64,000 bases of DNA from Spodoptera frugiperda (lineage: Eukaryota; Arthropoda; Insecta; Lepidoptera; Noctuidae), in NCBI RefSeq assembly GCF_023101765.2, contig NC_064214.1, positions 8,128,001-8,192,000 of the forward strand. Reading direction: 5' to 3'. Numbering within the stretch: position 1 is the first letter of the stretch; every line of letters starts with the position of its first letter. Positions 10,392 through 25,300 of this stretch are shown here, piece by piece. Both the position numbers and the translations under genes were made by a program. The notes under the pieces were generated by a model. The model made no database searches. It had not been told where the DNA came from and saw nothing but the letters and a program-made list of their open reading frames with translations.

Positions 10392-13300
10392 CTGTGAACA
10401 AAACAAAACAATTTGAAAACTACAAATCCAATATAATAACTGTTTATCCTGAAAGAAATTGAAATTGGTCCACGTGCACATTTTAATCCTTTCAGCGCCC
10501 AGTTAAACATCAATTACTGTTAAGGAGTGGAATTCTTTGCCGGAGTCTGTATTTCCTGATGGGTATAACCTGGGTGACTTCAAAACCCGAGCGAATAGGT
10601 TGCTTATAGGCAGACGTGCTCCACCGTAGGCCCCATCAATTAATGTTAAAAAATAAATGCCGTGCCCCTAGCGCGCGACAAATCGAAAAAAATATATCTA
10701 CATTAAATAAGGAGGAGCAATCGTGTGAATAGAACGAAAAAAACCCATGCATGTTCTCTATCGCAGTGATACGACATGGGCGACATGGGCACTGTAATAC
10801 GTGTCGCATATATGCGAAACAGGCGGTTACTGGGTTAAATGTAGTAAAGTTAGTATCAACTTTTCTTAAGTTGTTTTGGGAATTCAATACTAGACGGATA
10901 TCAGGCTCAAATCTTAACTACAAGTTCTTTGTGATAAGTAGTTTTAGACAATCAAGGAAATACAGAACATCAAGACTATTGGCTTTTCAGAAATTTTGAA
11001 TAGGTTAGATGACTATAATCTTTATTTTAATGTCCATCATGTAGATTTCTCTAAAATATTAGACACGTTTTATTTCCTTAGACAAATACTTTCGAAGATA
11101 TGTTGATTTGAAATATTGCAAAACGTCACATCTTATACGTAGAAACGACGTAAGTATTTGCTCCCACTCCAAAACTTTGATTTATTTTATCAAAGTATTG
11201 TTATCAGATATGACAAAATAAAAAAAAAACGTGTTTATATTTTTTCATTACCTATCCGACGGTCTAAATAGATTTTTAATTTTCATAACCCGTCATCATC
11301 CCAATTCCTACGCAATGAAATCAACCAAAACGCAAGCAAAAACACACAAAAAGCAAATAAAGAAGTAAATACCAGTATCCGTATCCACAATATCTGCACA
11401 AACACCATTTATTTTCGCTACGATCGAAGGATAATTTCCAAAGCTTAGCGTTAAGATACGCAGTCGTTTTGCGGATCAAGGGTAAAATTGGTTCGAAGAG
11501 AAATGCCTACTATTTGGTTAAGTCACACATCAAGCTATACTTAACCAGTATAAATTGACCGTCGAACGTGTGAAAAGATCATATAAAGCGAGACCATGAC
11601 AAACTGGATTTGTGTAGAAGCAATGTGTATCTTGTAAGATAGTTTGATTGGAGAGGTTGGGGCGAAACTGTTCGGGGTTTAGATTTTATATGTATTTCCT
11701 GCCTACGTATGTATGTATGTTACATTTGTCGCTTCATCGAACTTAATAATCTAGTTGTATTAATAAGGTTGAAGTAGTTAGGTACGGGTAATCATTCTAA
11801 ATATCTTATCTACTTGTGTTTAAAGAAAGAGGAAAAATACCATTTATTACGCCACGACACAAAAGTGACCGCGAATACAGGGTACACAATAAAATTAAAT
11901 GAGAGGTGCGTAGTAGCACAAAAGGCTGGTGCTCAGCTTAATGCCGAGACCCGGCCACGAAGGTTCGAGTCCACGACGCTGATTTTCAGCCCCAATCCAT
12001 TTCTTTAGATTGTCCAAGTACCTCCTTACGTCTATTATTAGAACTTATGACGGGATATTTACCATGTTTATTTACTTCATCACGGATTAACTGTTAATCC
12101 GAATAAACATGGTAAATATCCCGTCATAAGTTCTAATAATAGTGGTAGTGACCATGTCAGTTTAAAAACTTATACCTCCCTACGTGTATTACAAGTGCGT
12201 ATGTGTGTGAAGAGATAGGTCTGATAAAGGACCAAATGGTTGTAAAACTTTGCCGAACAAGAAACGTATGGTACGTTACCGCTTTTTGCTCGTTTCGGGT
12301 CGAGGTAAAAACTAGTAATAACATGCGTCAGCGATAAATCTATATTTTGGCTGCTACAAAAAAATGTTCTAATAAAACCGAAAGAAATGAAAACGGCCTC
12401 AAATCTAGGCTCCGGCTACATGCCTAAAAAGAATCTAAGTTAAAATAACGTCGAAGAAAGAAATTGTATTTATTTTTAGAATTCAGACCATGACCAGACG
12501 AGCTACTTTTAATATAACTCAAAGAGTATTGTTAAATATAATATACCTACGCATAAATATTTGCATATCTTGCGGGCTGTTCGCATTTATTACAAAAAAA
12601 AAGTAGCTTCTAAAATAAATCCTGTATTCATAATATACCTACTACCTACATATAAGGTGTTCTAAAATTATCTGCCACGGCTTTAATGGGAAGTAGAGTT
12701 GTGTTTGATTATAATTGTGAAAAATTTCATACCCCGGACCAGTTTAATCAAATAGAGAACATAACGAAATTAAATAGCCATTGACTCCATTCTGCATAAA
12801 GTGGTTCACAAATATGCAAGATGCGTCGCTTTGTCAATAAAAATAATTGATAACAATTGTTTTAATTGACAAAGCGACAGAGACAGTAAAAGAGATAGCT
12901 CTTTCATAACAAACTAATACGCAGATATATTTCGTTTGAAAATATACTTATTTTCAATCATTTATATGTACTATTGTAGGTAATCTTCAAACATAACACT
13001 ACTTCCCATTAAAACAGTGGCAGATACGTTTAAAACACCTTATATATACGGATGGTAACACGATGGTTACGCTACGATAATTATGAATGTTTAACGACAC
13101 TCCCTACAGTTGGTTTTACGTAGGTACTCCCTGAGGCACAGAGGAGAGACGAGATATGAAGAATATTAACCCTTACCTTGCGGGATATAGCTAAGATTAA
13201 AGTATTTGGTATTTGTAACTGTATCTTACTTATGTGTAAGTTAAGCCACCACAAAATATTATTTTATGGTGGATAAAAAACATAAAGATTGATGCATTTA

Positions 13301-16300
13301 TAATAACAATAGGGTAATTTTATTATAACTTTTGTGAGACATACTAAATTATGTTATCAGACTACTCACATAACTGTTTGACGAATAACTTCATCAGTTT
13401 CAAGCCATGCTAGAGGCTTAGTAGCAGCACGACTGCTGCCGCGTCGTGTGTTGCGGAACGCTGCTTATAAATATAAGCTTCCCGCATTACTTGAAACTAG
13501 TCGAATTTCTTGTCAAACAGTTACGTGAGTAAGCCGGTAACATAATAATTTTTTTAATGTCCGTCTGCTAGATTATTTTAATACATTAGACGCGTATTTT
13601 CTCTGTTCTTACAATTTTTTATAATTTCGGCGATTTATTGATTTGAAATATCGTGTGACATCACGTACTACATTTTATAGGGTAACGTGACGTAATTACC
13701 TCCCACTCCTAAACCCAACTCCGTTTTATCTAAGTATTGTGTAATGTTTAATTTATCTAACTGACGGACTAATTAATTTCTTAACTTACTACCATATTGA
13801 GGTCCTTACGTACGTATTTAGAAATTGATACTGTAACAGTTGCACGTCTATAAACTCCAAATAAATATTTCCTTTAAAAATGAAAAGACAATACGTAGTC
13901 TAGACCCTTTTTTACAACTTTATAACAAAAATCGTCTGACTGTAAAAAGTATTCTACCGTCACTGCTTTGTAGAAAATTAATAATTCACAATTAGTAGAA
14001 ATGTATAAAAGTTCTATGTAAATGGACAAAAGAATGAACTGCTAAAATGTTTAACAAATAAAATGATATACCGTAATCACTTAAATAACAAAAACTTTCA
14101 TTGGATTTAATATTTCATAAATACATTTTTCCTTTTCCATTCAACAGGTCTTTGGCATGAAGAGAAATAAAGAGTTTCGGTACACGTTTTTTCATTGTTT
14201 TTGATTCCTTGTTTCCATGACAAACGGGGATCTTTGTAAGCTCACTTTGTGAACTTGTTATTTGTTGTGAGAACTCTTTTTCTAAAAGCTCTTTTTATTT
14301 GTTGAAGCACGAACAATCAAAACAGAACAGGAATCATAACTATATCAAAGAAAATTAAGGCTTCAACTTCCAATACAAAACTGTTGAAGCCAAACCTTTG
14401 ATTCATTTATTGCACAATGTACATAGAAGCATTTTTTTTATTCGATAAAAACTAACATAAACACGATCAAATTATTACGTATTACTAGATATTTAAACCT
14501 ATCGACTATCACATATTTACAGTTACCATTGCTATTTCAGGTCTCACTACTATTACCACTTCACCTCCCTCGATCACGACCTCACATTACTTGCCATTCC
14601 AGATAAATTACACACACTAACACTAAATCTAAATACTCTATTTCGAAGTCGATTAAAATCCTAATTTAGTCTTACTCAGGAACCTTAAATTACGACCTGA
14701 GTCACTCAAACTTACGACCTAGACCAGGGGTGGCCAACCGGTCGATCTCTAATACAAAGCCTTGCCACGATCGACTGGACTAATGGTCCAGTCAAAAAAT
14801 ATAATTAAATCGTCCATATTACGCAACGTAATTACTAACTACTACAGCATCATCTTATATACATCATTTTTCAATCGCTGTTCCGTAACGGTATTTATTC
14901 TTTACTAAGATTCTTAGGCAGTAAGTCTTTTGCTAAGACTGTTCAATAAAAAATATTTTATGATTGTGACTATGCTGTTTCATTTGATTTCAAGAAGTAT
15001 GTGTACTGTGTGTGTAAGTGGTAGATCGCACAGGGTTTCGTTAGTAAACAGTGGATCTTATGTCTAATCAAGTTGGCCACCCCTGACCTAGACTATCAGC
15101 CATTAGGTTTTAGGACGCATTTCACGATATCACACAATTAAATACGCCCACACCAAATTGACGGACAATTTACTTTTATAGAGCCTTTTAATGAAATGTG
15201 GGTATTTTTCTGGCTTTCAGACTCAATTTCATGCAACCTATAGAGTGTCTATATTTAGATAATATTTACCTAAAATCAGGTCATTTTATTTCGAATAGCC
15301 AGTACAAAATGTAGTAGATATTAAAATTAAGTTTCATCAGTTATGTTATGAGGAAAACGGAACAAAATACAAACTTCTTTAACATTACAATATAATCTCG
15401 TATATTTTTATAATAACTATATTGAGACATACTAAATTAACTAAAAATCACGTTTTACTCATGTAAATTAATGGAGAAAAGCTCCACTAGTTTCGAGTCA
15501 CAGAGGGACTTTTCATCATGAACAGTGTGCAACGTCGCGCAGCCTACACTACGTAACCGTAAATATGTATAATTTCAAACAGATAATTTTGTCTATTTAT
15601 AAAAATAAGTCAGGTTTTCCTTCCTGGTGCTATAACTCCAAAACGCACGAACCGATTTTTACGATTTTTGGAAAAGTCTCGGGTTCCAAGGGATTTATAA
15701 CAAAGAAAATTTTGGAAAAATTTCAACAGAAAAACAGGAACACAGGGAAAATTATTGGTGGCGAAACGGAGTTCGCCTGGTTTGCTAGTAAATTATAAAA
15801 CTCAATATTAGGTAACATTGAGTTTTGTTCGATAACCGAATGAAGCCTACGTCTTCTCAGAAATAGAACTTTCCGCCTACAAAGCAAGTTAAAATTACAA
15901 GAAGAAAAATAATTGATCACGTAATTTCTTTTATTTTCTTATAAAACTAAAAAGAAGATTTTTCTTTAACGACAAGTTTCTGAAGCAATGTTTGGACACG
16001 TGCCGGCTTGTAAACCTTTGTCTAAATGCTACGTGTCGAACATTCACGTTTTAACTATAAAATGTAAAAATACATTTGTTTTTATGTAACTACGTGTTCA
16101 ATTTCACGTTTCTTTAATTATAAATAATGTCTTGATTGAGTTTTGGTGACGTCAATGGACAATTAATAGCTATGTTAACCCATGTCAATAAACTCCTTAG
16201 TTGTTATCTATTATACGATCTTCTTTCGATCTGTTATTATACGATCAGATATGAAAAGAATTTTAATCAATCCACTTTTTAAAAAAGTGCTGAAAATATT

Positions 16301-19300
16301 GGCAATATTGCCACAGGAATAAACAAAAAGACACATAATAGGTACTGAAATCACGTAATTTTGAAATCAAAACCTCCAAAGTGAAAATGACAAACACTAA
16401 ATCCTAGGACACCTATCTTTAATCTAGAGATTACAAACAGACTGTAGTTTGTTTTGTGCTAGTCCCAGGACGAAAGCGCTTAGTCCTGTTCTGGGAATAA
16501 TAACCAGCTTTTAGATAATCCGCCCGTAATAGACTTGAATGGAAGAGAAAAGTCTAAATAATGTTCCTATTGTTTGTGCCCAAAAGTTATCTCATCTAAC
16601 AAAAGAAAAACTGTTAGGATTCTGCTTAGAATCTGGAAAAGATTTTACATTTAAAAAGTAACTCTGTGTTTCTTAATATAAATACCTATTTTCTAAAGTA
16701 AATGCTACACAGAAATTCTTCTTGTATGCCTACTACAAACACAAAAGAAAAAATTAAATACATCCAACCATAGAATAAATTGTGGAAAATTGATTATACT
16801 TAAGTACTCAAGCCGCAAGCTTGAAATGAAAATGGAACTGGGCTGTTCACGTCTGCCGCATGTCAGACGAGCGGTGGGCAAAACTCAGTACTGAATGGAG
16901 CCCGCTTAACTTCCACAGACGTCGCGGCAAGTCGGAGATAGCGGGATGAACTCGACATCAAACAAGGATTGGCCGCAAAAAGCTTTACACAGAGAGGAGT
17001 GGACGGAGGAGGCTTTTGCCCTGCAGTGGAACGATCATGGCTGAAATCTAAATCTAAGTACTCGTATCGTAGCAGAAAACTATATTACCTATTACACAGC
17101 TTTAGATTTACAGGTCAAGTGCCAATTGATCATGCTAATTAAACTACTATTAGATAAACTTTGGAAATGCAGCAATATTTCAACCCCAAGCCTCTGATAA
17201 TACGTGAACCCGTTGATCCTGTGCCTGACCTCTCACATCGGATTATTTGAGTGAGGGAACAGAAATTCCCCCTGTATTTACGCATACTACATTCGTGCGT
17301 ATCTCGTACATAGGTAGTTGATATTGTCGTATTTAAAATCGGTTCATTATCATCAACACGTGACAGTCCACTGCTGGACTATAAGCTTTCTCTAGTAAAG
17401 AGGATTTGCTACGATCTTTAGGCTTGGTAGACAGGTTGGTAATCGCATATTAAGAAGGCCAGGTTTACGAAAAAGTGCCGTTGTCTGATCTCTCCTACAA
17501 TTATTAGGTATGTGAAATCTCTTCTGACATTCACAAGACGAATAGAGCTGATTTACTGAGACTGGGTTACATGTCTATTCGGTGCTCAATACCAGTCATA
17601 AAGATACTTTCACATCAATAGCCTATAAGTAACAAAGGCTTGCACGAGAAGGTTTGAGCATGAATCACCACGCTTGCTCAATAAGGGTTGACGATTTCAA
17701 ATTTATAATTAAAAATTATAAGCTCAGATTTCCTCATAACATTTTCCTTTACCATTTGTCAGTGGTGTCTAAACAATCTTAGATAAAGTCACAAAGATGC
17801 CTTTGAATGGAGTTAAAAACTTACCTATACAATTCCTAGGGCCGGCGCTAAAAGGCACGAAGGCGTACGGATGTGTGGGCTGTTGGCTTAGGAACCGCTC
17901 CGGCTTAAAAGCTTCCGGGTCTGGGTACAATTCTGGTAAACGATGCAGGTCGTATATGTGGATTGATACTTCCGTGCCTTTCTTTACTAGGAGATCTCCT
18001 GCAACAATAATAAAACTTCATATAAAAAAAGGGAACTGCCTTCAAAAATGTTTGTTCTAACCTAATTTTTTTAAGCGGATGATATTATCTTTGCTGTAAA
18101 TCGTATCAAAATTAGATTGATCAGCTAAACGCGAGACAATCGTGCATCAACATACGTACATACATACAGGTCAAACTAAAAATCTTCTTTTTTAAAGTCG
18201 GTTAAAAGAGATATTTAGACGATGATGCCAAATTATATGAATGAGCTTAAAATAGGGATAATACAAAGCTTGAGAAACTTAATTTTCTTTGAAGGGTCAA
18301 CCACCTTGTTATAATAATTATAATATGAGATTCTAAATGTAAATCTTCCTCCGACTCTAATATATATGTAAACTATGAAGACCGGAAAAGAGTCTTAAGC
18401 CTTAGAACAAAAATTTGATGATAGAAGATAGAATATTTGATAAACCCAAACTTATGCAATTAAAATGAAATACTTTTAGCTATACTTTTAAACTTTGTGT
18501 CGACTGAAATAGAAATCGGATAACTCAATAAAACTTAGTTTGATTCAGAACGAGAACCCCGGACCAATCACACAAGTTCGATGACCGTCGAATGCGAGTT
18601 ACTTGCAAAATGGAGGATATATTTTACCCTACGTATCATGGCAAGAGAGATACTGTTACTTTGATATTCGAAGAGTAAATCTTTCTCTTAAAATTCAAAT
18701 GTTAATCTTCTATTATATAAAAATCAATTGCAGTTTGTTAGTCTCGCTAAAACTTAAGAACAACTGGACCGATTTGGCAAATTTTGATCTTGAATTATTT
18801 GTGGAAGTCCAAAAAGGTAATGCGGACTGCCTAGTAGGTTACCGAGGCTCCGGCTCAAAAAGCAGGAGTAGGAACGGGGTGGTTTTTAGTCAGTAAGAGT
18901 CTGACTCTCCCTCTCGCCTCACCCAAGGCGAGAGAAATCATTGGATGATTTTACCCACTTAAAAAAAAAGAGGTTTAAAAGGTGTGAAAAAAAAATGTTT
19001 GAGGCGGTACGAAGTTTGCCGGGTCAGCTAATAGAAAATATTTATGTTAAAATAGATCCCTTATCAATATTAATTGCTAAAACAGGAAGGAAGGGTATTT
19101 TCATTTCTAAATATTTATTAGTAAAGTTGTTCCCGTTCACCAACGCGAATGATTTACATTAGCTACCAATAAGTTGCGGCCTTGTGTAAGCAAATTTAAT
19201 ATCAGTTTTGATATCGATTTGTACCCGAGTTTGTTACTAGGTCTCCTAGTGCCAGATTTCATTTATATTGGTTTAACTAGTAACACATATTTTTTATATT

Positions 19301-22300
19301 AAACGGTTTTAATATAGTTATATTGTATGGTCATCAAGATTAAGAGTGTGAATCAAATATCAGAACGATCCAATGTCAGGAAGGGGTTTAAATTGCAATC
19401 ACTAACTAAATTAGACCCAAACAAACAAACAGATCAAGTTAAATCGTATGTCAGAAATGAAGCTCACTAATGAGCACATACTCCAAGGTTTTATTAGTGA
19501 CCTTACAATTCCATCATCAGACCAGCTTGATGGAACAAATCTTAAAATAGAAAGTGAACCTAGTTTATTACTGACAATTCTCGTAAACTCAGATCCCGTA
19601 CCAAATTATCACTATTCTCACTAAAAATATCGAAAAATATAAAACGTCAATAACATTCGAATGAGCAGCTGCACTGTTGGCCTCGATTTAGCTCGTCGTA
19701 TGTGATCCTTCTATAATAACAAACACAGAATTTTACGAGCACAAAACGTTATTGAGATCGTATTTTCAAAATTGATATGAAACCTGGGATGAAAGATGTT
19801 TGCACTGCAACAGTAACGAGGCAGAAAGTTTTAGAAGATTCGGGAATTGTAGGTACCTACTCGATTTCCTCTTGTGGTGCATTATGATCTGTTTATTAAA
19901 CTAGAGAAAATAAAGTCAGTTAACATCAGTTTATTTCTTAATGGCTAAAAATTATGTGGGAAAATGTTATGGGTATTACATTAATTTCATTTTGTATACT
20001 TTACTGAGTATTATTTAATGTAACTAGCAACCCGCCCCAGCTTTGTATGAGTACAATGGTGATATATTATGCATGTATTATACATATAAACATCCCTCTT
20101 GCATCACTCTATCTATTAAAAAAACCGCATCGAAATCTGTTGCGTAGTTTTAAAGATTTAAGCATACAAAGGGACATAGGGACAGAAACCGTGACTTTGT
20201 TTTATACTATGTAGTGATATAGTATGTTTCCCAATTAAAAAAAATAATAAACAACATTATTTAAAAAATCCATATGTTTTAGAGATTTTGCCCGCATCAA
20301 GGGCCCCTAATTTCTTAATTTGATCAGACTTAAATTAAGTTTCAATTAGCAAAGACTAGTACCTAAACTTTCATAATAATGTTTAAAAATATAATTAGTG
20401 CTTTCATCGATATTTTTATACAAAAATATAAAAATGAAGTGCGTCTTGTTATTATAATTTTAAAAATCTATCCGGTTTTTAATGTAAAGTAAAACTAATT
20501 AATGGTTTTTAATTATTTAGTCTGAAGTCGAGTCTAACGGGAACTCGAGTCTAAAGAGAATTCAATTAATTACATAAATATTAAGAGTTTTTTACATAAA
20601 CAAACAGAGGCCAGTTTTACGTTTAACGAGATCGAAACACGAGCGCGTTCGGCGTTTTGATTGGTTGGTTCATTCGCGCCGGCCAATCAGAGCACCGAAC
20701 ACGCTCTCGTTTCGTTTTCGTTCAACGTAAAGCAAACTCATACTAAGGCCTCTGTTTATTTAAATTTTAACGTAAAACAAACTCGTACTAAAGGTACAGT
20801 ATCCATTTTTATGTTCGATGTTTTTTTTACATTCCAGGTAAAACCTTAACTTTCAGCTTCGTAGTAATTTTAGCGATCATTCCCATGAGGCTAGCGAAAC
20901 GGTGTTCCAACCAATTCTCCGCCGATACCTATCGATAAAGTTTTACGATACGACTCAAATGGTTCTTATCTGTAAGACGCATTAAGAGGCCCTTAAAGTT
21001 ATCGTATCGTCCTCAGTGAGGTCCAACTCATGGAACATAACCGACTGTATATATGCCGTGTAATACCTTTAACCTAGTAAACATACATGTATAGGTAACA
21101 AAGAATAAGATGGCTAAGAAGAAATAACTAGTTTTTTTTAGTAAAAAGGATGGATGAAAGCCGGTTTACGAAAGAAATATACAAGGCGAATATGAGTGGG
21201 AACGTCGGTAGAGGGCGCCCCAGACCGAAATTTTAAGACCAGATTGGCTATATATTAAAAAAGGGCTAAATTAAAAGTACCTTTAACCGACAAGCATGCA
21301 TGCAAAGACTGATGACTGTTGATGAAGTGAAAGAAGTGTGTAAGATTCATAGCAATTGGCGTTCCATTGTCTCTGCCTATCCCCATGGGAGACAGGCGTG
21401 AGGTTATGTATGTATGTGTAGGTTTTTTTTCTATTCTCATAAGATTGATCGTTGTGTTCTCTGCACTCCCTAAGGAACCTATATGCCAAACTTTAACTTT
21501 CTACAACTATAGAACGTACGTCACCTCACTACATAATATCACGTCGCTTTCTCTGTCCCTATGTCCCTTTGTAAGCTTAAATCTTAAAGATTTAACTTAC
21601 GCAACGGATTTTGATGCGGATATTTTAATAGATAGAGTGACTCAAGAGGAAGGTTTATATGTATAATACAAGCATAATATATCACCATTGCACCCATGTG
21701 AAGCTGGGGCGGGTCGCTAGTATAAAGTAATAAAGAATTCTATATTATACATAAGGCTTACCTCTCGACAATCTCAGTAACATTTGTTTAATTTGAAACC
21801 TAGTACATTTCAGGCACATATTGCTTTTTGTTCAAGCTTGAGTCAACCGTTATGTAGCACGTCGCCCGCAATTTCAACGAACAATATAAATCCGCCCCTC
21901 GTCAACGCCACAAAATTATTATTACAATCGAGAATTTTGAACAAAAAACGTCTTATGGCTTATACATTGCTCCCAAAGCCTTTATATCACTGGGTGGCAC
22001 GCGAATAAAACCAGTAATGTATGCAAAACCTTTCGGCGCGTAATTTATCATGTCTTTGCTCATCAAGAGAGATTTGCGTAAGGGAAATATTACTTTTAGG
22101 ACGATGTACTGTCTTCGTTTCGTTTCAAGATGTATGTGTAAAGGTACGCGTCCACAGACCCTATCGTACGCATCGCACGTATTTCGTATGACGTCATCAG
22201 TACGCATCGCATGTAGTCATTGCCGGTGATGCGGTCCGTACGATACGGACGCAGTTTTATAAGTTTCTATACAAGACAAACTAAAATCCGTTGCGTGCGA

Positions 22301-25300
22301 TGCATACGATGCGGGCCTGTGGACGCTTACCTTTAGTCGCCAGTTTTGCTACTGAGATTAGGTTGTTGACATTCAAGTTTTGTATTAGTTTCGAAATGTC
22401 AAAATATATTGTCATTTATATGTCTTTTATTATGTTAACTATCGCAATTTCTTTTGTTATTTTTTTTTCAAGTACATCAAAAGCTATATCATTTATATAA
22501 AAAAACTAACCTTTTACGAGATTTGCACGAGATTACAATTTAATAATGTAATTGAATGTTACTGTATTACTTTAAATGTCATTTAATATGTATATTTTAT
22601 TCCGTAGATTGATAAAAAGAAGTAAAAATAAATGTACTTAGCCTTTCTTTCCTGTACTCATAATCGGGGCAATAGACGAACGAAAATGGAACCATATTTT
22701 TTTACTTCGGGTCGCCGGTACAGCATTAGAACACCTACGGGATTGGCCCTACAACTGTCTACCTTCATATTTTACACTTGACCTTTCTCGAGGCCTATGA
22801 ATGTCCATGATGTCAGATTATGTTAAGGTTTTATACCATTCCCAGCCATTATGGCCCACGTTATTGAATATGTCAACGTCTTAACTCATAATGTTCGTTT
22901 TTGTTCTTAAAAATTACCTACGTTTTATATTACCTACTTATTTTGAAGTGAAAGATGTGGTTGAGATATTTTTTGTGTATAATAGGTTTATATTTATGTT
23001 TTGTATGACTAATTTATTATACAGAATAGAATCAGGCGTTACTTTGCGGAAATCTATGCTAGACTAACAATACAATAGATTTTTAGTTTTCATTCATCAT
23101 CGTGTATTTTCAGAAAGCGATGTGATCAGACCACCACAGATGGGCCGTTGCCGGCTCGAAAAGCAGGAGTAGGAACGGGGTGCTCTGTAGTCAGTAAGAG
23201 TCTAACACTCCCTCTCGCCTCGCCCAGGGCAGGGGAAGACATTGGATGATTTCCTCCTTTAAAATAAAGGCCGTACAATAACTGCTGTCCATCAAATTAG
23301 GACATAAAGGCTTGTTTGTTACGTCAGTATAATTTTATATACTGGGTTCATTTCTACCTTTTTTATACCGACCAGCCTTTTATATCCAGGGTTTGACTAC
23401 CAGTTGTTATGACTGAATATTCAATAAAATTCTATTTCTTGGTTTATTTCTATAGCCTCCAGTACTTTTAGAAATAACACTGAGTTCTATGTAACTCCAC
23501 AGCTAGCTTTGATATTAAAAACTTTCATGTGGAACGCTGAACAAACAGGTTTTATGTTTACTTTTATGATATTAAAACTGTCTGACTCACTCTCTGCTTT
23601 GATTTTACATACAACTTAACTCCACACGTGGCATCACACATCAACAGCCAGTGGCCACTGCTGACCAAAGGCTTCTTCTCACAGGGAGAAGTTTGAAGCA
23701 TTAATCACCACACTGCTCAATGAGGGTTGGCGATTTTTCTTATATTTAGAGACGATAAGCTCAGGTTTCGTCACGATGTTTTAATTTACCATTTGTGGCT
23801 AAATAACCTTAGAAAGTAACTCGATTTTTTCGCCAGATTCCCGTTACAATGAAAAGTGAAATTAGCACCTTTTGCAGTACTTTTGAAACAAATGACCAAT
23901 ATTTTTATTACTTTACCTAGAAATCATATCCAGAACTAGCCATTTCTCAATCAACAAGGCGATTATAACAATCCTAGCCTTATTGCCGCCCACCGTGGGA
24001 CCATGTCATGAATGAACATAAACCGCTATTTAGAAACTTTTCCTAACCTAGCATTCTTATCTGGATTTAGCTAGACTATATACAATTTGATAGTCGGCTG
24101 GTCACGTTTTCTTCGCTTTATTGGTCACGTTTGCTATACTAAGGACATTGTAGTAGGATTATGTTAGGGCATTGTCGCACATTGTCGGCCATTCGAGAGC
24201 TAGCAAAAACATTAGGTCCCAAAGTAATTGCCAAGTTATTTGATTAAGAAGGTTTTCATTGAAGTGAATGGATTTTGTAATTCTGTTGAAGCATTGTCTG
24301 GGTTTATGTTTGTTTAAAACAATAAACTTATGCGGGTAATCAACCACATTTTTGATTACCTTCATTGAAACTCATGGACAAAAAATATTATAGCATTATT
24401 TATAAATTAGTCATCATTAAACTAAATCTTATTATTTTATGACTATTCCCCGGTCAATTTCCATTTCGTCAATTTTGTTTGATACTTGTACAAATTATCA
24501 TTACCTATAAAACAAGCTTACTTTATTTTCAAACGCTTCTTTTTCATTTACAGAATTATCTATACATATAATAAAATCGTAGAAAAGTGCTGTCTGTACA
24601 TTGAAAATAAAAATAAAAAAAATAGCAGGGGTTATTGTTATGTCGATGTCGAACCCAAAAATGTAATTAACTTTTTTTTTGTCTGTTTGTCTGTTTGTCT
24701 GTTTGTCTGTTTGTCTGTTTGTCTGTTTGTCTGTTTGTCTGTTTGTCTGTTCGTCTGTGCGCGCTAATCTCAGAAACGGCTGATCCGAGTTGGATGCGGT
24801 TTTCACGAATATATTGTGGGATGCTTAAATTTACATTTAGTGTTTGTTTCATGTCAATCGGTTCATAAATAAAAAAGTTATGTCAAATTAAAGAATCACG
24901 TCGAACATTCTATGCTTATACCATTAATCTCCGCAACTATTTGACGGATTTAGTTGAAATTTGGTACAGATATAGTTTAGAACCTTAGAAAGGACATAGA
25001 TATATTTTTATTTCAAAAATCAAAAAATAAAATAAAATAAAAATAAAATAAAATAAAAATAAAATAAAAATAAAAATAAAATAAAAATAAAATAAAAATA
25101 AAATAAAAATAAAATAAAAATAAAATAAAATAAAAATAAAAATAAAAATAAAATAAAAATAAAAATAAAATAAAATAAAAATAAAATAAAATAAAATAAA
25201 ATAAAATAAAAATAAAATAAAATAAAAATAAAATAAAAATAAAATAAAAATAAAATAAAAAAAATAAAAATAAAATAAAAATAAAATAAAATAAAAATAA

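Noticed and set aside
24486..24852. Frames with TNRQTDKQ or CLFVCLSV repeats on both strands
   Set aside because: Translations of the TTTGTCTG minisatellite in both directions.
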